From positions 10,248,115 through 10,312,114 of the forward strand of contig OY979729.1 in the NCBI GenBank assembly GCA_963855995.1: DNA of 64,000 nt, read 5' to 3'. The DNA is from Muricea muricata. Lineage: Eukaryota > Cnidaria > Anthozoa > Malacalcyonacea > Plexauridae. The position numbers were made by a program, and so were the translations under genes. Below the pieces are notes generated by a model. That model saw nothing but the letters and a program-made list of their open reading frames with translations, did not search any database and was not told the origin of the DNA. This document shows positions 1 to 12,582 of the stretch, one piece after another (position 1 is the stretch's first letter; each line of letters starts with the position of its first letter).

Positions 1-533
1 TCCGCCGTTATCCAGACTGCATCCCATGCACTCAATGCCAAACATCTTTGGCATGGATTAAGCAAACCACAATAGTAACTATAGTGAATATTGGCGTATC
101 TTCAGCGTGGAGTTTACATGGAATGCACCCTGGACAATTATTCTGACCAGTCAATCGGATAAAAATAGGGGGAGTCGGGGAGATGTTGTACTTCTGAGTG
201 GCGTACTGTTTATTCGCTATACTGTGGCAGTGCTTTCTCTACCTTCACCTTGGCTCAGCCCAGACCACTGCTAGCACAAGTTAATTTAATGGGGGCAAAA
301 ATCAATGAGGTGGTTAACGACAAGTCAAATATGGTGGTTTATAAACACAAATTTAACATTTAATTTAATCAACAAAAAGCTTCAAAAATACGAAATAAGC
401 AACAAAACAAACCTAAAAAGCGCTGAGCTTTGTCTTTGTTCTAAAATACAGCAGTTCATCCTCACTGTTATTAGAAGAAAACGAGGGAAAAAAGGCCACT
501 TGTAGCCATTATTTGTAAGAAACAATTGCAGCA
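1..533. other. left flank, no recognisable feature
   Basis: AT-rich sequence outside the large inverted repeat that starts at 541. The longest open frame (66 codons near 305-505) has no recognisable motif. I see nothing else I can support here. Confidence 0.4.
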
Positions 534-540
534 GGCTCGC

Positions 541-3507
541 CAGATATTATTTCAGACAAAATTTGTTCAAAAACCAACAACAGAAACCAAGGCATGGTTA
601 CTAAGCTAAACGCGATCAAAGGTACTGGTAAGTAATTTCAACATGGCTTCCTTTTCTAACAAGAGTCAAAATATGAATATGGATGATATTGGATGATATG
701 GATTAGATATGGATGAGCTTTCTAATAATGAGGGCTTGAATATTCATGAATCGACGGAAAGTAGCGAGTTAATAGAATTGGTAATATGTTTCCTGGGTAC
801 AGACTGTACGACTTAATAAACGACTACGTGGTTTGTTTATGAATTTCACCAGTTTAATATACGCACGGATATTGGATGATATTAATGATATTAAAATGGT
901 GCGCGGAGTCGCAGAGATACCAGATTTATTTCAAGTGTTGAACATGATATCCTAAGAGTGAGTGCAGCGAACGAGGGCATTTCCTAGCACCATGTATTTT
1001 TCTGTTTATTATATAAACTACAGTGTTTTCTACTAATATAAAATATCCAGTTCTATTAGTTGTCATAGTTGATTGTTTGAAAAGCGATAATTTTCAAATG
1101 TCATGATCTCACATTTGAGATTATCAATTTTATCAGTGCTGGAAATCTTTATGAACCACTGTACTTTAAATAATAAGTATTGATAGACTATAGTCTGTCT
1201 AGTCACAAAGTTTAGTAATTCATTGCATGTAGTGATCATGTGATGGTAAACAGGCAGGTAAAAATTCGAGATTGTATTTAACCTACAATTATAGTCCTGT
1301 ATAAAACCCACTAGTAAGTCTCTTTTGACTTTATTTTGTAATCAGCCGGTATGGTCTGGAAAGTATGGCAATTAGCCACTCAAGAATTTTTGTTGTGTTC
1401 AGTTTTGCATACTTGGCTTAATACTGAATATGGTGAATATGGCCAGTGCTAGGTATCTAACATGCACATTCAAGTGCATTTGACACAGGTTTGCGCACTG
1501 TACATTTGAAATTTTTGAAACCCGAGATCTTGTTAAAAACAGCCATACTTTCCAGTCTAGGTCATCAGTCTACAGTATCTGACTGCCTATCAAAGTGGAT
1601 TGTTTGTACTGCACAGCCAAGATACAGTATTGGGCTGCAATTTTGATGTCTTCTAATAAATTTTCTATTAAATGTCTTCTATTAAATTGCCTATATTTTA
1701 GTCCCTATATATTTTCTATTAAATATTTTAAATCTCAGCACATAATCTTTCCAGTCTGGACTGCAGGTTCATAGACATGAAAATTTTCGAACAATCAACA
1801 TTATTGATTTCTTGGGGGTACAAGACTGTTGTTTGAAACATTTGAAAATGTGAAAATAATGCAACCGACTGTGGCTAGTTTGAAAATAAGCTAGTTAAGT
1901 GGACTATTTTTTATCACTCCCTGTATACTATCCTTCTGCCCATGCCATCTTTTTGCAACATTCAGTAACTGTCTTATTAAGGTTAAGTTAACAGTATCTA
2001 GCCATCCACAGAAATTTAATGTTTATTTAATCAGAAATCTTTAGTAATGTTTGGTCACTATACTTTGGAACTTCAGTATTAGTAGAGAATAGCCAACAAT
2101 AAGTCTCACTCATGTTGGGACCAATATGTTTTTGTCTCCTTGGCTGTGACAATGCCATCATTCTAGCAGCTAAACCTGGGGCATAAAAAACGTTTGAAAA
2201 ACTTCATGAGATTTAGTCTGCACAGAGATTGTACAGAATGGAAATATATGAGCATGCACCCCCCCCCCCCCAATTATCAGTAATTAATATTTGATAATTA
2301 TTTTTAGTCTCTGAGGCTGAGAAACAAATTCACACAATTGCCTGCATGGTAAATATTGTTTGGCTGGACCAACATTTCAGTCCTGTAAAGTATGCATTCA
2401 CCAAAGGATCTGGCCTGCACAGTCATATTTGGACAATTCAGTCATCCACGAAAATGCACAATATAAATTCCAACAAAACGTCTGCAAGCTGTTTTAGGAA
2501 AAGAAAGGAACTTTAAAAAGACACACAATGGATGTGCTGTAAAGCCATAGATTAAGGATAAACAGATGTGCAACTGGATACGTGCCAGTCTCTCATGTTC
2601 TATGCTAATATACGACGTCATATCCACGAACCATGAAAGTATTCATAAAATCGTCAATTAATTGACATTTCTCTTTATAATTCGTTATAAACTTTGGCTT
2701 GTGTACTCGCCAGTATACTGCGCATACGCACTGCTGCTATGTTATGACCTGGTTTTTGTTGGCAGCATGAACATCAGTAAAATAAAAAGGGATAACGTTT
2801 CCAGTGAATTTTGCGAAAAAATGCTGAAAGAATTTTCTTTAAAATTTGTTTTTGTTCCGACGCACAGGTCTAATTAAATGTTCATTTATCTTATACTAAA
2901 TATACCGTAATTAGTCAAACGAATACGGTTTTTGTAAATAATAGAATTTAATAAATAATTTCTTCTTATCTTGTGTTCAGATTTATTTATAAATCAAAAT
3001 AAAATATAATAATCTTATTACGAAAAACAGTGCATGTACCATATATTTTTGCTAACCTCATACATATATTATTCATATTTCCACATACCTTTGTCTCGCT
3101 ACTAGCCTAGTACTCACTCTTAAGCGCTTAAGATAATATTCTCCCTGTCCAAAATGCATGGTTACATAAATGTAGTTGTATACAAGACCGAATTTTGGGA
3201 GAGGTGCGCGCCTTCCCTGGGAATAGGAGAGGTGCACACCTCCCCAAAAAACCCCCCACATTCCCTTACAATTTCTCCAAAATCTGGCCTTGGTTATATG
3301 TTAACTCGGTTTTTGCATGCATGCCACTTGATTTCTTATCTTTACTTCAAAGTTCAAATCGTCATTGTGGCCATGCATGTGTCTTTAGTGTTGGAAAATG
3401 TTATTATAAGGATTGAAATTATTGTTTTCAGAGATTTTATGACGTTGGTTAAATATGTACAAATTTTGTCATTGTTTAACCAAGTCCATTATTACACGAA
3501 TTATTGA
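541..3507 (+). repeat. left arm of the giant inverted repeat
   Basis: This arm is colinear with the inverted arm ending at 10907. Landmarks shared by both arms include a C/G homopolymer run (about 2259-2270 and 9194-9204), the sequence around the small frame at 643, and the stretch near 3140-3180 ending in a GGTTACATAAATGTAG motif. Near 3200-3440 the arm continues into the gggaggtgtgcacc block and one unit of the internal satellite in forward orientation. At about 3507-3510 the strand orientation flips, which marks the local centre of symmetry. No transposase gene is visible; open frames in the arm are short and lack motifs. Confidence 0.75.
643..780 (+). pseudogene. short exon-like frame in left arm, one in-frame TGA
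   Basis: An ATG at 643 opens a frame beginning MASFSNKSQN. It reads 17 codons to a TGA (694-696), then continues in the same frame for 28 more codons (acidic, Ser/Asn-rich) to a GTAATATG at 781 that could be a splice donor. The TGA lies within a 9-bp near-duplication of neighbouring sequence. The same frame with the same TGA occurs on the minus strand of the other arm (10668-10805). This could be a dead first exon of the element's gene or a captured exon; function unknown. Confidence 0.3.
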
Positions 3508-3509
3508 TC

Positions 3510-6500
3510 ATGTTTAACCAAAGTCATAAAATCTCTGAAAACAATACAGCAGTCCTTATAATAACATTTTTAAACACTAAAGACACAATAATTCGTGTAA
3601 TAATAGGCTTGGTTAAATAATGACAAAATTTGATCATGTTTAACCAAACTCATAAAATCTCTGAAAACAATAGAGCACTAACAGCAGCCCTTACAACAAC
3701 ATTTTCCAACCCCAAAGACACAATAATTCGTGTAATAATAGGCTTCGTTAAACAATGACAAAATTTGTACATATTTATCCAAAGTTATAAAATCTCTGAA
3801 AAGAGTAACTTCAATCCTTATAATAACATTTTTAAACATTAAAGACACAATAATTCGTGTAATAATGGGCTTGGTTCAACAATGACAAAATTTGTACATA
3901 TTTAACCAAACTTATAAAATCTCTGAAAACAGTAACTTCAATCCTTATAATAACATTTTCCAACACTAAAGACACAATAATTCGTGTAATAATAGGCTTC
4001 GTTAAACAATGACAAAATTTGTACATATTTAACCAAAGTTATAAAATCTCTGAAAACAGTAACTTCAATCCTTATAATAACATTTTTAAACATTAAAGAC
4101 AAAATAATTCGTGTGATAATGGGCTTGGTTAAACAATGACAAAGTTTGTACATATTTAATCAAAGTTATAAAATCTCTGAAAACAGTAACTTCAATCCTT
4201 ATAATAACATTTTTAAACATTAAAGACACAATAATTCGTGTAATAATGGGCTTGGTTAAACAATGACAAAATTTGTACATATTTAACCAAAGTTATAAAA
4301 TCTCTGAAAACAGTAACTTCAATCCTTATAATAACATTTTCCAACACTAAAGACGCAATAATTCGTGTAATAACGAGCTTGGTTAAACAATGACAAAATT
4401 TGTACATATTTAACCAAAGTTATAAAATCTCTGAAAACAGTAACTTCGATCCTTATAATAACATTTTTAAACATTAAAGGCAAAATAATTCGTGTAATAA
4501 TGGGCTTGGTTAAACAATGACAAAGTTTGTACATATTTAATCAAAGTTATAAAATCTCTGAAAACAGTAACTTCAATCCTTATAATAACATTTTTAAACA
4601 TTAAAGACACAATAATTCGTGTAATAATGGGCTTGGTTAAACAATGACAAAATTTGTACATATTTAACCAAAGTTATAAAATCTCTGAAAACAGTAGCTT
4701 CAATCCTTATAATTTTTAAACATTAAAGGCAAAATAATTCGTGTAATAATGGGCTTGGTTAAACAAAGACAAAGTTTGTACATATTTAATCAAAGTTATA
4801 AAATCTCTGAAAACAGTAACTTCAATCCTTATAATAACATTTTTAAACATTAAAGACACAATAATTCGTGTAATAATGGGCTTGGTTAAACAATGACAAA
4901 ATTTGTACATATTTAACCAAAGTTATAAAATCTCTTAAAACAGTAACTTCAATCCTTATAACAACATTTTCCAACACTAAAGACGCAATAATTCGTGTAA
5001 TAACGAGCTTGGTTAAACAATGACAAAATTTGTACATATTTAACCAAAGTTATAAAATCTCTGAAAACAGTAACTTCAATCCTTATAATAACATTTTTAA
5101 ACATTAAAGACACAATAATTCGTGTAATAATGGGCTTGGTTAAACAATGACAAAATTTGTACATATTTAACCAAAGTTATAAAATCTCTGAAAACAGTAG
5201 CTTCAATCCTTATAATAACATTTTTAAACATTAAAGGCAAAATAATTCGTGTAATAATGGGCTTGGTTAAACAATGACAAAGTTTGTACATATTTAATCA
5301 AAGTTATAAAATCTCTGAAAACAGTAACTTCAATCCTTATAATAACATTTTTAAACATTAAAGACACAATAATTCGTGTAATAATGGGCTTGGTTAAACA
5401 ATGACAAAATTTGTACATATTTAACCAAAGTTATAAAATCTCTGAAAACAGTAACTTCAATCCTTATAATAACATTTTCCAACACTAAAGACGCAATAAT
5501 TCGTGTAATAACGAGCTTGGTTAAACAATGACAAAATTTGTACATATTTAACCAAAGTTATAAAATCTCTGAAAACAGTAACTTCAATCCTTATAATAAC
5601 ATTTTTAAACATTAAAGACACAATAATTCGTGTAATAATGGGCTTGGTTAAACAATGACAAAATTTGTACATATTTAACCAAAGTTATAAAATCTCTGAA
5701 AACAGTAGCTTCAATCCTTATAATAACATTTTCCAACACTAAAGACGCAATAATTCGTGTAATAACGAGCTTGGTTAAACAATGACAAAATTTGTACATA
5801 TTTAACCAAAGTTATAAAATCTCTGAAAACAGTAACTTCAATCCTTATAATAACATTTTTAAACATTAAAGACACAATAATTCGTGTAATAATGGGCTTG
5901 GTTAAACAATGACAAAATTCGTACATATTTAACCAAAGTTATAAAATCTCTGAAAACAGTAACTTCAATCCTTATAATAACATTTTTAAACATTAAAGAC
6001 ACAATAATTCGTGTAATAATGGGCTTGATTCAACAATGACAAAATTTGTACATATTTAACCAAAGTTATAAAATCTCTGAAAACAGTAGCTTCAATCCTT
6101 ATAATAACATTTTTAAACATTAAAGACACAATAATTCGTGTAATAATGGGCTTGGTTAAACAATGACAAAATTCGTACATATTTAACCAAAGTTATAAAA
6201 TCTCTGAAAACAGTAACTTCAATCCTTATAATAACATTTTTAAACATTAAAAACACAATAATTCGTGTAATAATTTGCTTGGTTAAACAATGACAAAATT
6301 TGTACATATTTAACCAAAGTTATAAAATCTCTGAAAACAGTAATTTCAATCCTTATAATAACATTTTTCAACACTAAAGACACAATAATTCGTGTAATAA
6401 TGGGCTTGGTTAAACAATGACAAAATTTGTACATATTTAACCAAACTTATAAAATCTCTGAAAACAGTAACTTCAATCCTTATAATAACATTTTTAAACA

Positions 6501-7335
6501 TTAAAGACACAATAATTCGTGTAATAATGGGCTTGGTTAAACAATGACAAAATTTGTACATATTTAACCAAAGTTATAAAATCTCTGAAAACGGTAACTT
6601 CAATCCTTATAATAACATTTTCAAACACTAAAGGTACAATAATTCGTGTAATAATAGGCTTGGTTAAATATTGACAAAATTTGATCATGTTTAACCAAAG
6701 TCATAAAATCTCTGAAAACAGTAACTTCAATCCTTATAATAACATTTTTAAACATTAAAGACACAATAATTCGTGTAATAATGGGCTTGGTTAAACAATG
6801 ACAAAATTTGTACATATTTAACCAAAGTTATAAAATCTCTGAAAACGGTAACTTCAATCCTTATAATAACATTTTCAAACACTAAAGGTACAATAATTCG
6901 TGTAATAATAGGCTTGGTTAAATATTGACAAAATTTGATCATGTTTAACCAAAGTCATAAAATCTCTGAAAACAATACAGCAGTCCTTATAATAACATTT
7001 TTAAACACTAAAGACACAATAATTCGTGCAATAATAGGCTTGGTTAAATAATGACAAAATTTGATCATGTTTAACCAAACTCATAAAATCTCTGAAAAAA
7101 ATAATTTCAATCCTTATAATAACATTTTCAAACACTAAATACATAATAATTCGTGTAATAATAGGCTTGGTTAAATAATGACAAGATTTGTTCCTATTTA
7201 ACCAAAGTCGTAAAATCTCTGAAAACAATACAGCAGCCCTTATAATAACATTTTTAAACTTTAAAGACACAATAATTCGTGTAATAATAGGCTTGGTTAA
7301 ATAATGACAAAATTTGTTCCTATTTAACCAAAGTC
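3510..7335 (-). repeat. 127-bp satellite array (about 30 units)
   Basis: Head-to-tail units of 127 bp, with landmarks such as AAAATCTCTGAAAACAGTAA, CCTTATAATAACATTTT and ACAATAATTCGTGTAATAA recurring at exactly that spacing. At least two variants alternate. One has TTTTTAAACATTAAAGACAC and an aatgggc segment; the other has TTTTCCAACACTAAAGACGC and an aacgagc segment. A third carries AAAGTTTG and TTTAATCAAAG. They recur in a partly regular order of three to four units, so there is higher-order structure. One unit near 4690-4783 is shortened. Nearly all units have the same orientation, opposite to the single unit at the end of the left arm. Confidence 0.9.
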
Positions 7336-7590
7336 ATAAAATCTCTGAAAACAATAATTTCAATCCTTATAATAACATTTTCCAACACTAAAGACACATG
7401 CATGGCCACAATGACCATTTGAAGTAAAGATAAGAAATCAAGTGGCATGCATACACAAACCGAGTTAACATATAACCAAGGCCAGATTTTGGAGAAATTG
7501 TAAGGGAATGTGGGGGGTTTTTTTGGGGAGGTGTGCACCTCTCCTATTCCAAGGGGAGGCACCCACCTCTCCCAAGATTCGGTCGGATAT
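7336..7590. repeat. inner inverted segment matching 3185-3450
   Basis: This block is the reverse complement of the region just inside the left arm. Shared features are the GGCCACAATGACC motif, the AAGTGGCATGCAT stretch and the tggggaggtgtgcacctctcc block. It shows the right arm resumes after the main satellite before a second satellite block interrupts it. Confidence 0.75.
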
Positions 7591-8218
7591 TTAACCAAAG
7601 TTCTAAAATCTCTGAAAACAGTAACTTCAATCCTTATAATAACATTTTTAAACATTAAAGACACAATAATTCGTGTAATAAAGGGCTTGGTTAAACAATA
7701 ACAAAATTTGTACATATTTAACCAAAGTTATAAAATCTCTGAAAACAGTAACTTCAATCCTTATAATAACATTTTTAAACATTAAAGACTCAGTAATTCG
7801 TGTAATAATGGGCTTGGTTAAACAATGACAAAATTTGTACATATTTAACCAAAGTTATAAAATCTCTGAAAACAGTAATTTCAATCCTTATAATAACATT
7901 TTCCAACACTAAAGACACAATAATTCGTGTAATAATGGGCTTGGTTAAACAATGACAAAATTTGTACATATTTAACCAAAGTTATAAAATCTCTGAAAAC
8001 AGTAATTTCAATCCTTATAATAACATTTTCCAACACTAAAGACACAATAATTCGTGTAATAATGGGCTTGGTTAAACAATGACAAAATTTGTACATATTT
8101 AACCAAAGTTATAAAATCTCTGAAAACAGTAACTTCAATCCTTATAATAACATTTTAACATTTAAAAATTTGTACATATTTAACCAAAGTTATAAAATCT
8201 CTGAAAACGGTAACTTCA
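7591..8218 (-). repeat. second 127-bp satellite block inside the right arm
   Basis: About five further satellite units lie between sequence matching 3190 and sequence matching 3175 of the left arm, where the left arm has no satellite. The last unit is broken, with an aacattt join near 8150. It then runs into a short duplication of CAACTACATTTATGTAACC (8217-8260). This looks like satellite transferred or inserted into the arm, for example by unequal exchange or replication slippage. Confidence 0.75.
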
Positions 8219-10907
8219 ACTACATTTATGTAACCTGTATACAACTACATTTATGTAACCATGCATTTTGGACAGGGAAAATATTATCTTAAGCGCTTAA
8301 GAGTGAGTACTAGGCTAGTAGCGAGACAAAGGTATGTGGAAAATTGAATAATATATGTATGAGGTTAGCAAAAATATATGGTACATGCACTGTTTTTCGT
8401 AATAAGATTATTATACTGTATTTTGATTTATAAATAAATCGGAACATAAGATAAGAAGAAATTATTTATTAAATTCTATTATTTACAAAAACCGTATTCG
8501 TTTGACTAATTACGGTATATTTAGTATAAGATAAATGAACATTTAATTAGACCTGATTTTGACTAGCAAGATGAACATAAGCACACGGTTAAAAAACAAA
8601 AAAATCAACAGAACCGAAATGTGCGTCGGAACAAAAACAAATTTTAAAGAAAATTCTTTCAGCATTTTTTCGCAAAATTCACTGGAAACGTTATCGCTGC
8701 CAACAAAAACCAGGTCATAACATAGCTGCAGCAGTGCATATGCGCAATACACTGGCGAGTACACAAGCCAAAGTTTATAACGAATTAGAAAGAGAAATGT
8801 CAATTAATTGACGATTTTATGAACACTTTCATGGTTCGTGGATGTGACGTCGTATATTAGCATAGAACATGAGAGACTGGCACGTATCCAGTTGCACATC
8901 TGTTTATCCTTAATCTATGGCTTTACAGCACATCCATTGTGTGTGTTTTTAAAGTTTCTTTCTTTTCCTAAAACAGCTTGCAGACGTTTTGTTGGAATTT
9001 ATATTGTGCATTTCCGTGGATGACTGAATTGTCCAAATATGACTGTGCAGGCCAGATCCTTTGGTGAATGCATACTTCACAGGACTGAAATGTTGGTCCA
9101 GCCAAACAATATTTACCATGCAGGCAATTGTGTGAATTTGTTTCTCAGCCTCAGAGACTAAAAATAATTATCAAATATTAATTACTGATAATTGGGGGGG
9201 GGGGTGCATGCTCATATATTTCCATTCTGCACAATCTCTGCGCAGACTAAATCTCATGAAGTTTTTCAAATGTTTATTATGCCCCAGGTTTAGCTGCTAG
9301 AATGACGGCATTGTCACAGCCAAGGAGACAAAAACATATAGGTCCCAACATGAGTGAGACTTATTGTTGGCTATTCTCTACTAATACTGAAGTTCCAAAG
9401 TATAGTGACCAAACATTACTAAAGATTTCTGATTAAATAAACATTAAATTTCTGTGGATGGCTAGATACTGTTAACTTAACCTTAATAAGACAGTTACTG
9501 AATGTTGCAAAAAGATGGCATGGGCAGAAGGATAGTATACAGGGAGTGATAAAAAATAGTCCACTTAACTAGCTTATTTTCAAACTAGCCACAGTCGGTT
9601 GCATTATTTTCACATTTTCAAATGTTTCAAACAACAGTCTTGTACCCCCAAGAAATCAATAATGTTGATTGTTCGAAAATTTTCATGTTTATGAACCTGC
9701 AGTCCAGACTGGAAAGATTATGTGCTGAGATTTAAAATATTTAATAGAAAATATATAGGGACTAAAATATAGGCAATTTAATAGAAGACATTTAATAGAA
9801 AATTTATTAGAAGACATCAAAATTGCAGCCCAATACTGTATCTTGGCTGTGCAGTACAAACAATCCACTTTGATAGGCAGTCAGATACTGTAGACTGATG
9901 ACCTAGACTGGAAAGTATGGCTGTTTTTAACAAGATCTCGGGTTTCAAAAATTTCAAATGTACAGGGTGCAAACCTGTGTCAAATGCACTTCAGTGTGCA
10001 TGTTAGATACCTAGCACTGGCCATATTCACCATATTCAGTATTAAGCCAAGTATGCAAAAACCTGAACACAACAAAAATTCTTGAGTGGCTAATTGCCAT
10101 ACTTTCCAGACCATACCGGCTGATTACAAAATAAAGTCAAAAGGGACTTACTTGTGAGTTTTATATAGGACTATAATTGTAGGTTGAATACAATCTCGAA
10201 TTTTTACCTGCCTGTTTGCCATCACATGATCACTACATGCAATGAATTACTAACCTTCGTGACTAGACAGACTATAGTCTATCAATACTTATTATTTAAA
10301 GTGCAGTGGTTCATAAAGATTTCCAGCACTGATAAAATTGATAATCTCAAATGTGAGATCATGACATGTGAAAATTATCGCTTTTCAAACAATCAACTAA
10401 TAGCTTCTGGATGTTTTATATTAGTAGAAAACACTGTAGTTTATATAATAAACAGAAAAATACATGGTGCTAGGAAATGCCCTCGTTCGCTGCACTCACT
10501 CTTAGGATATCATGTTCAACACTTGAAATAAATCTGGTATCTCTGCGACTCCGCGCACCATTTTAATATCATCCAATATCCGTGCGTATATTAAACTGGT
10601 GAAATTCATAAACAAACCACGTAGTCGTTTATTAAGTCGTACAGTCTGTACCCAGGAAACATATTACCAATTCTATTAACTCGCTACTTTCCGTCGATTC
10701 ATGAATATTCAAGCCCTCATTATTAGAAAGCTCATCCATATCTAATCCATATCATCCAATATCATCCATATTCATATTTTGACTCTTGTTAGAAAAGGAA
10801 GCCATGTTGAAATTACTTACCAGTACCTTTGATCGCGTTTAGCTTAGTAACCATGCCTTGGTTTCTGTTGTTGGTTTTTGAACAAATTTTGTCTGAAATA
10901 ATACCTC
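8219..10907 (-). repeat. right arm of the giant inverted repeat
   Basis: This is the inverted match to 541-3175, with substitutions and small indels along its length. An example is a 30-40 base difference near 8560-8700, where the left arm has different spacing. No transposase or other recognisable gene is visible. Confidence 0.75.
10668..10805 (-). pseudogene. mirror copy of the exon-like frame in right arm
   Basis: This is the inverted counterpart of the frame at 643-780. It has the same ATG context, the same in-frame TGA and the same potential GTAATA donor. The shared defect means the disruption pre-dates, or was copied with, formation of the two arms. Confidence 0.3.
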
Positions 10908-10914
10908 GGCTCGC

Positions 10915-12007
10915 AGTTGCAGCGCCTCACTGATTTGTAGTTAAACTTCATGTAAGTTCAACATAGAAAGTGCTCAAAATGACCAGTTCTGCTACAAGTT
11001 CGTTTACTGCAACGCTGTTTCCCTGCAGATTTACTACATTTTAAAATTATCATTTGTACTTTAAATGAACGTAATCTACAACCCTCCTTGAGGATATTTA
11101 AAATAAATGGAAGGTCCTGATTATGCGCCAAAACGTCACGTTTCGCCCTCTTCAAATTCCTTTTGGGTTCCTGGGAATGTACACTCTAACACTCATTAGT
11201 AGATCATTGATCATTCTAGCACACTAATGCAAATGGTGTAATTTGATTGGCTATTGCTCGATAGAGAGGGATTAGCAAAACAACAGTTTTTCTGGTGTAT
11301 TTTTTTCAATTCAAAGACAATATGCGATAGTTTTTTAGCAAAAAGACTTAAAATGAATTATTTATCAACTAAAACAAGTAGACTACTCGCTCTCAATTTC
11401 TGTGCGTTGATAGTTGATTCGGGTTTCGCCCTCATCAGTTAACTATCACCGCATAGAAATGTTGAGCTCGTAATCTAATTGTTAATTAACCCATAATCAC
11501 TATACAACACCCGCTATTACCTCAAACAATTCATCATATACCTATTTTTTTAACAAGCTAGAAAGAGATTCCTTTTTCACAAGAATAAGGCAGAATTTAT
11601 TCAAGTAACCCAGATACTATACAGTATATATTTTTTAGTCACATTTATTATCACATTCTTCTTTATAATAGTAGATCTCTGACTGTACATAATATAATTA
11701 GCTTAAATTACTTTCATAAATAAATAAACTATGGATTTTTTCATATGCCGATAATATTTTCCTTTTAAAAATGTTTCATAAAACTGTGGTGTTAAATGAC
11801 TATTATTTTTGACGCACATTTGTGTGAGTTTCTAGCATACTAGAGCCAATGTACAAATTCACATGAGCCACTTCACATTCACACGATCAGAAATTGCAGT
11901 TCAATCAGAGCATCGCCGCATTCCTTGGGTCCGAGCTCAAATATTTCTCTTTTTTATCAAGACTAGAGTACGAGTTTCAAAATTATTTTTTCCCTTGTTA
12001 TTCAGCC
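10915..12007. repeat. intergenic stretch with a dispersed ~280-bp repeat
   Basis: Positions about 11185-11475 are a diverged copy of 19155-19445. Shared words include TTTGATTGGCTA, CTGGTGTATTTTTT, ACTACTCGCT, GTTGATTCGG, TTTCGCCCTCATCA and GTAATCTAATTGT. It is probably a short interspersed or MITE-type element; I cannot assign a class. The rest (10915-11180 and 11480-12007) is AT-rich with no supported gene. Confidence 0.5.
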
Positions 12008-12320
12008 TTACTGGCATTTGCGTTCAAGCATGATGCATTCTCGCATTTGTGCATGTTTGAAACGTAACGTTTCATCATTTTTCATCTTTTCGTATCACTC
12101 AGAAACATTTAACGACAGAGAATCCAACAAGTTCAAATTCGAATTGGCAAAACTCGCAGAGCATTTTTAACACATCAGCCTCGTAAAATACCAACAACAG
12201 GCAGAAGTTATGAAGCGAAAACAGACGTGTTAATTTCGCCGGGGAAAGTGTTTTCGTTTCAAACGTGAAGAAAAGCGTGAAAAAAGTTTATGCATCATGC
12301 TTGAACGTAAATGGCAGTAA
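12008..12320. mobile_element. MITE with ~28-bp terminal inverted repeats
   Basis: The left end TTACTGGCATTTGCGTTC is mirrored at the right end, which reads GAACGTAAATGGCAGTAA. The inverted match extends through the adjoining AAGCATGATGCA. About 310 bp long, no coding capacity. It lies about 260 bp downstream of the stop codon of the minus-strand adaptor gene, possibly in its 3' UTR. Confidence 0.65.
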
Positions 12321-12582
12321 TTTGGCCTGAAAATTCTTATCCAGTTAAGATGGACTATCTCATCTTAGCTGAAATTTTGACGTGTCTGCCAGATCCATTA
12401 CATGCGTTTAGTTGTCCAAGACTGACCAAGAATCTTATCCTAAAAAATATTATTTACACTGGTATGCTGGACTATGCTGGCGCCACTTAGAGCAGCAAAG
12501 GTCGGACAGGTCATTGCAGGACAAGAAGGGGTCATGTAGGATAGTAGGAGTGATGCAGGACACATGGGATTCTTGACCCTAA

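Larger units (their letters stand above)
541..10907. mobile_element. giant inverted-repeat (fold-back-like) element
   Basis: Sequence from 541 inward on the plus strand is matched by the reverse complement of sequence ending at 10907. For example, position 643 pairs with 10805 and 780 with 10668 (constant sum 11448). The termini read CAGATATTATTTCAGAC on the left and, reverse-complemented, GAGGTATTATTTCAGAC on the right. The 7-mer GGCTCGC occurs in the same orientation immediately outside both ends (534-540 and 10908-10914), as expected of a target-site duplication. The arms differ by scattered substitutions and small indels, so this is not a simple assembly mirror. The interior is a 127-bp tandem repeat. 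Large TIRs enclosing tandem repeats resemble fold-back transposons; no transposase is recognisable, so the class is unknown. The alternative is a palindromic duplication not made by transposition. Confidence 0.75.

Noticed and set aside
2442-2627. 61-codon frame in both arms of the giant element (also 8838-9023)
   Set aside because: Present in both arms simply because they are inverted copies; no motif, hydrophobic and Cys-rich by chance composition.
3510-7335. Possible CRISPR array from regular repeats
   Set aside because: Units are contiguous with no unique spacers, and the window is clearly eukaryotic.
3832-8096. Many 64-71 codon minus-strand frames beginning MYKFCHCLTK
   Set aside because: They are the 127-bp satellite read repeatedly. 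The unit is not a multiple of three, so each copy falls in a new frame. Not a protein family.
10958-11155. 65-codon Cys/Lys-rich frame next to the right arm
   Set aside because: Looks zinc-finger-like at first, but Cys spacing is irregular and nothing around it supports a gene.
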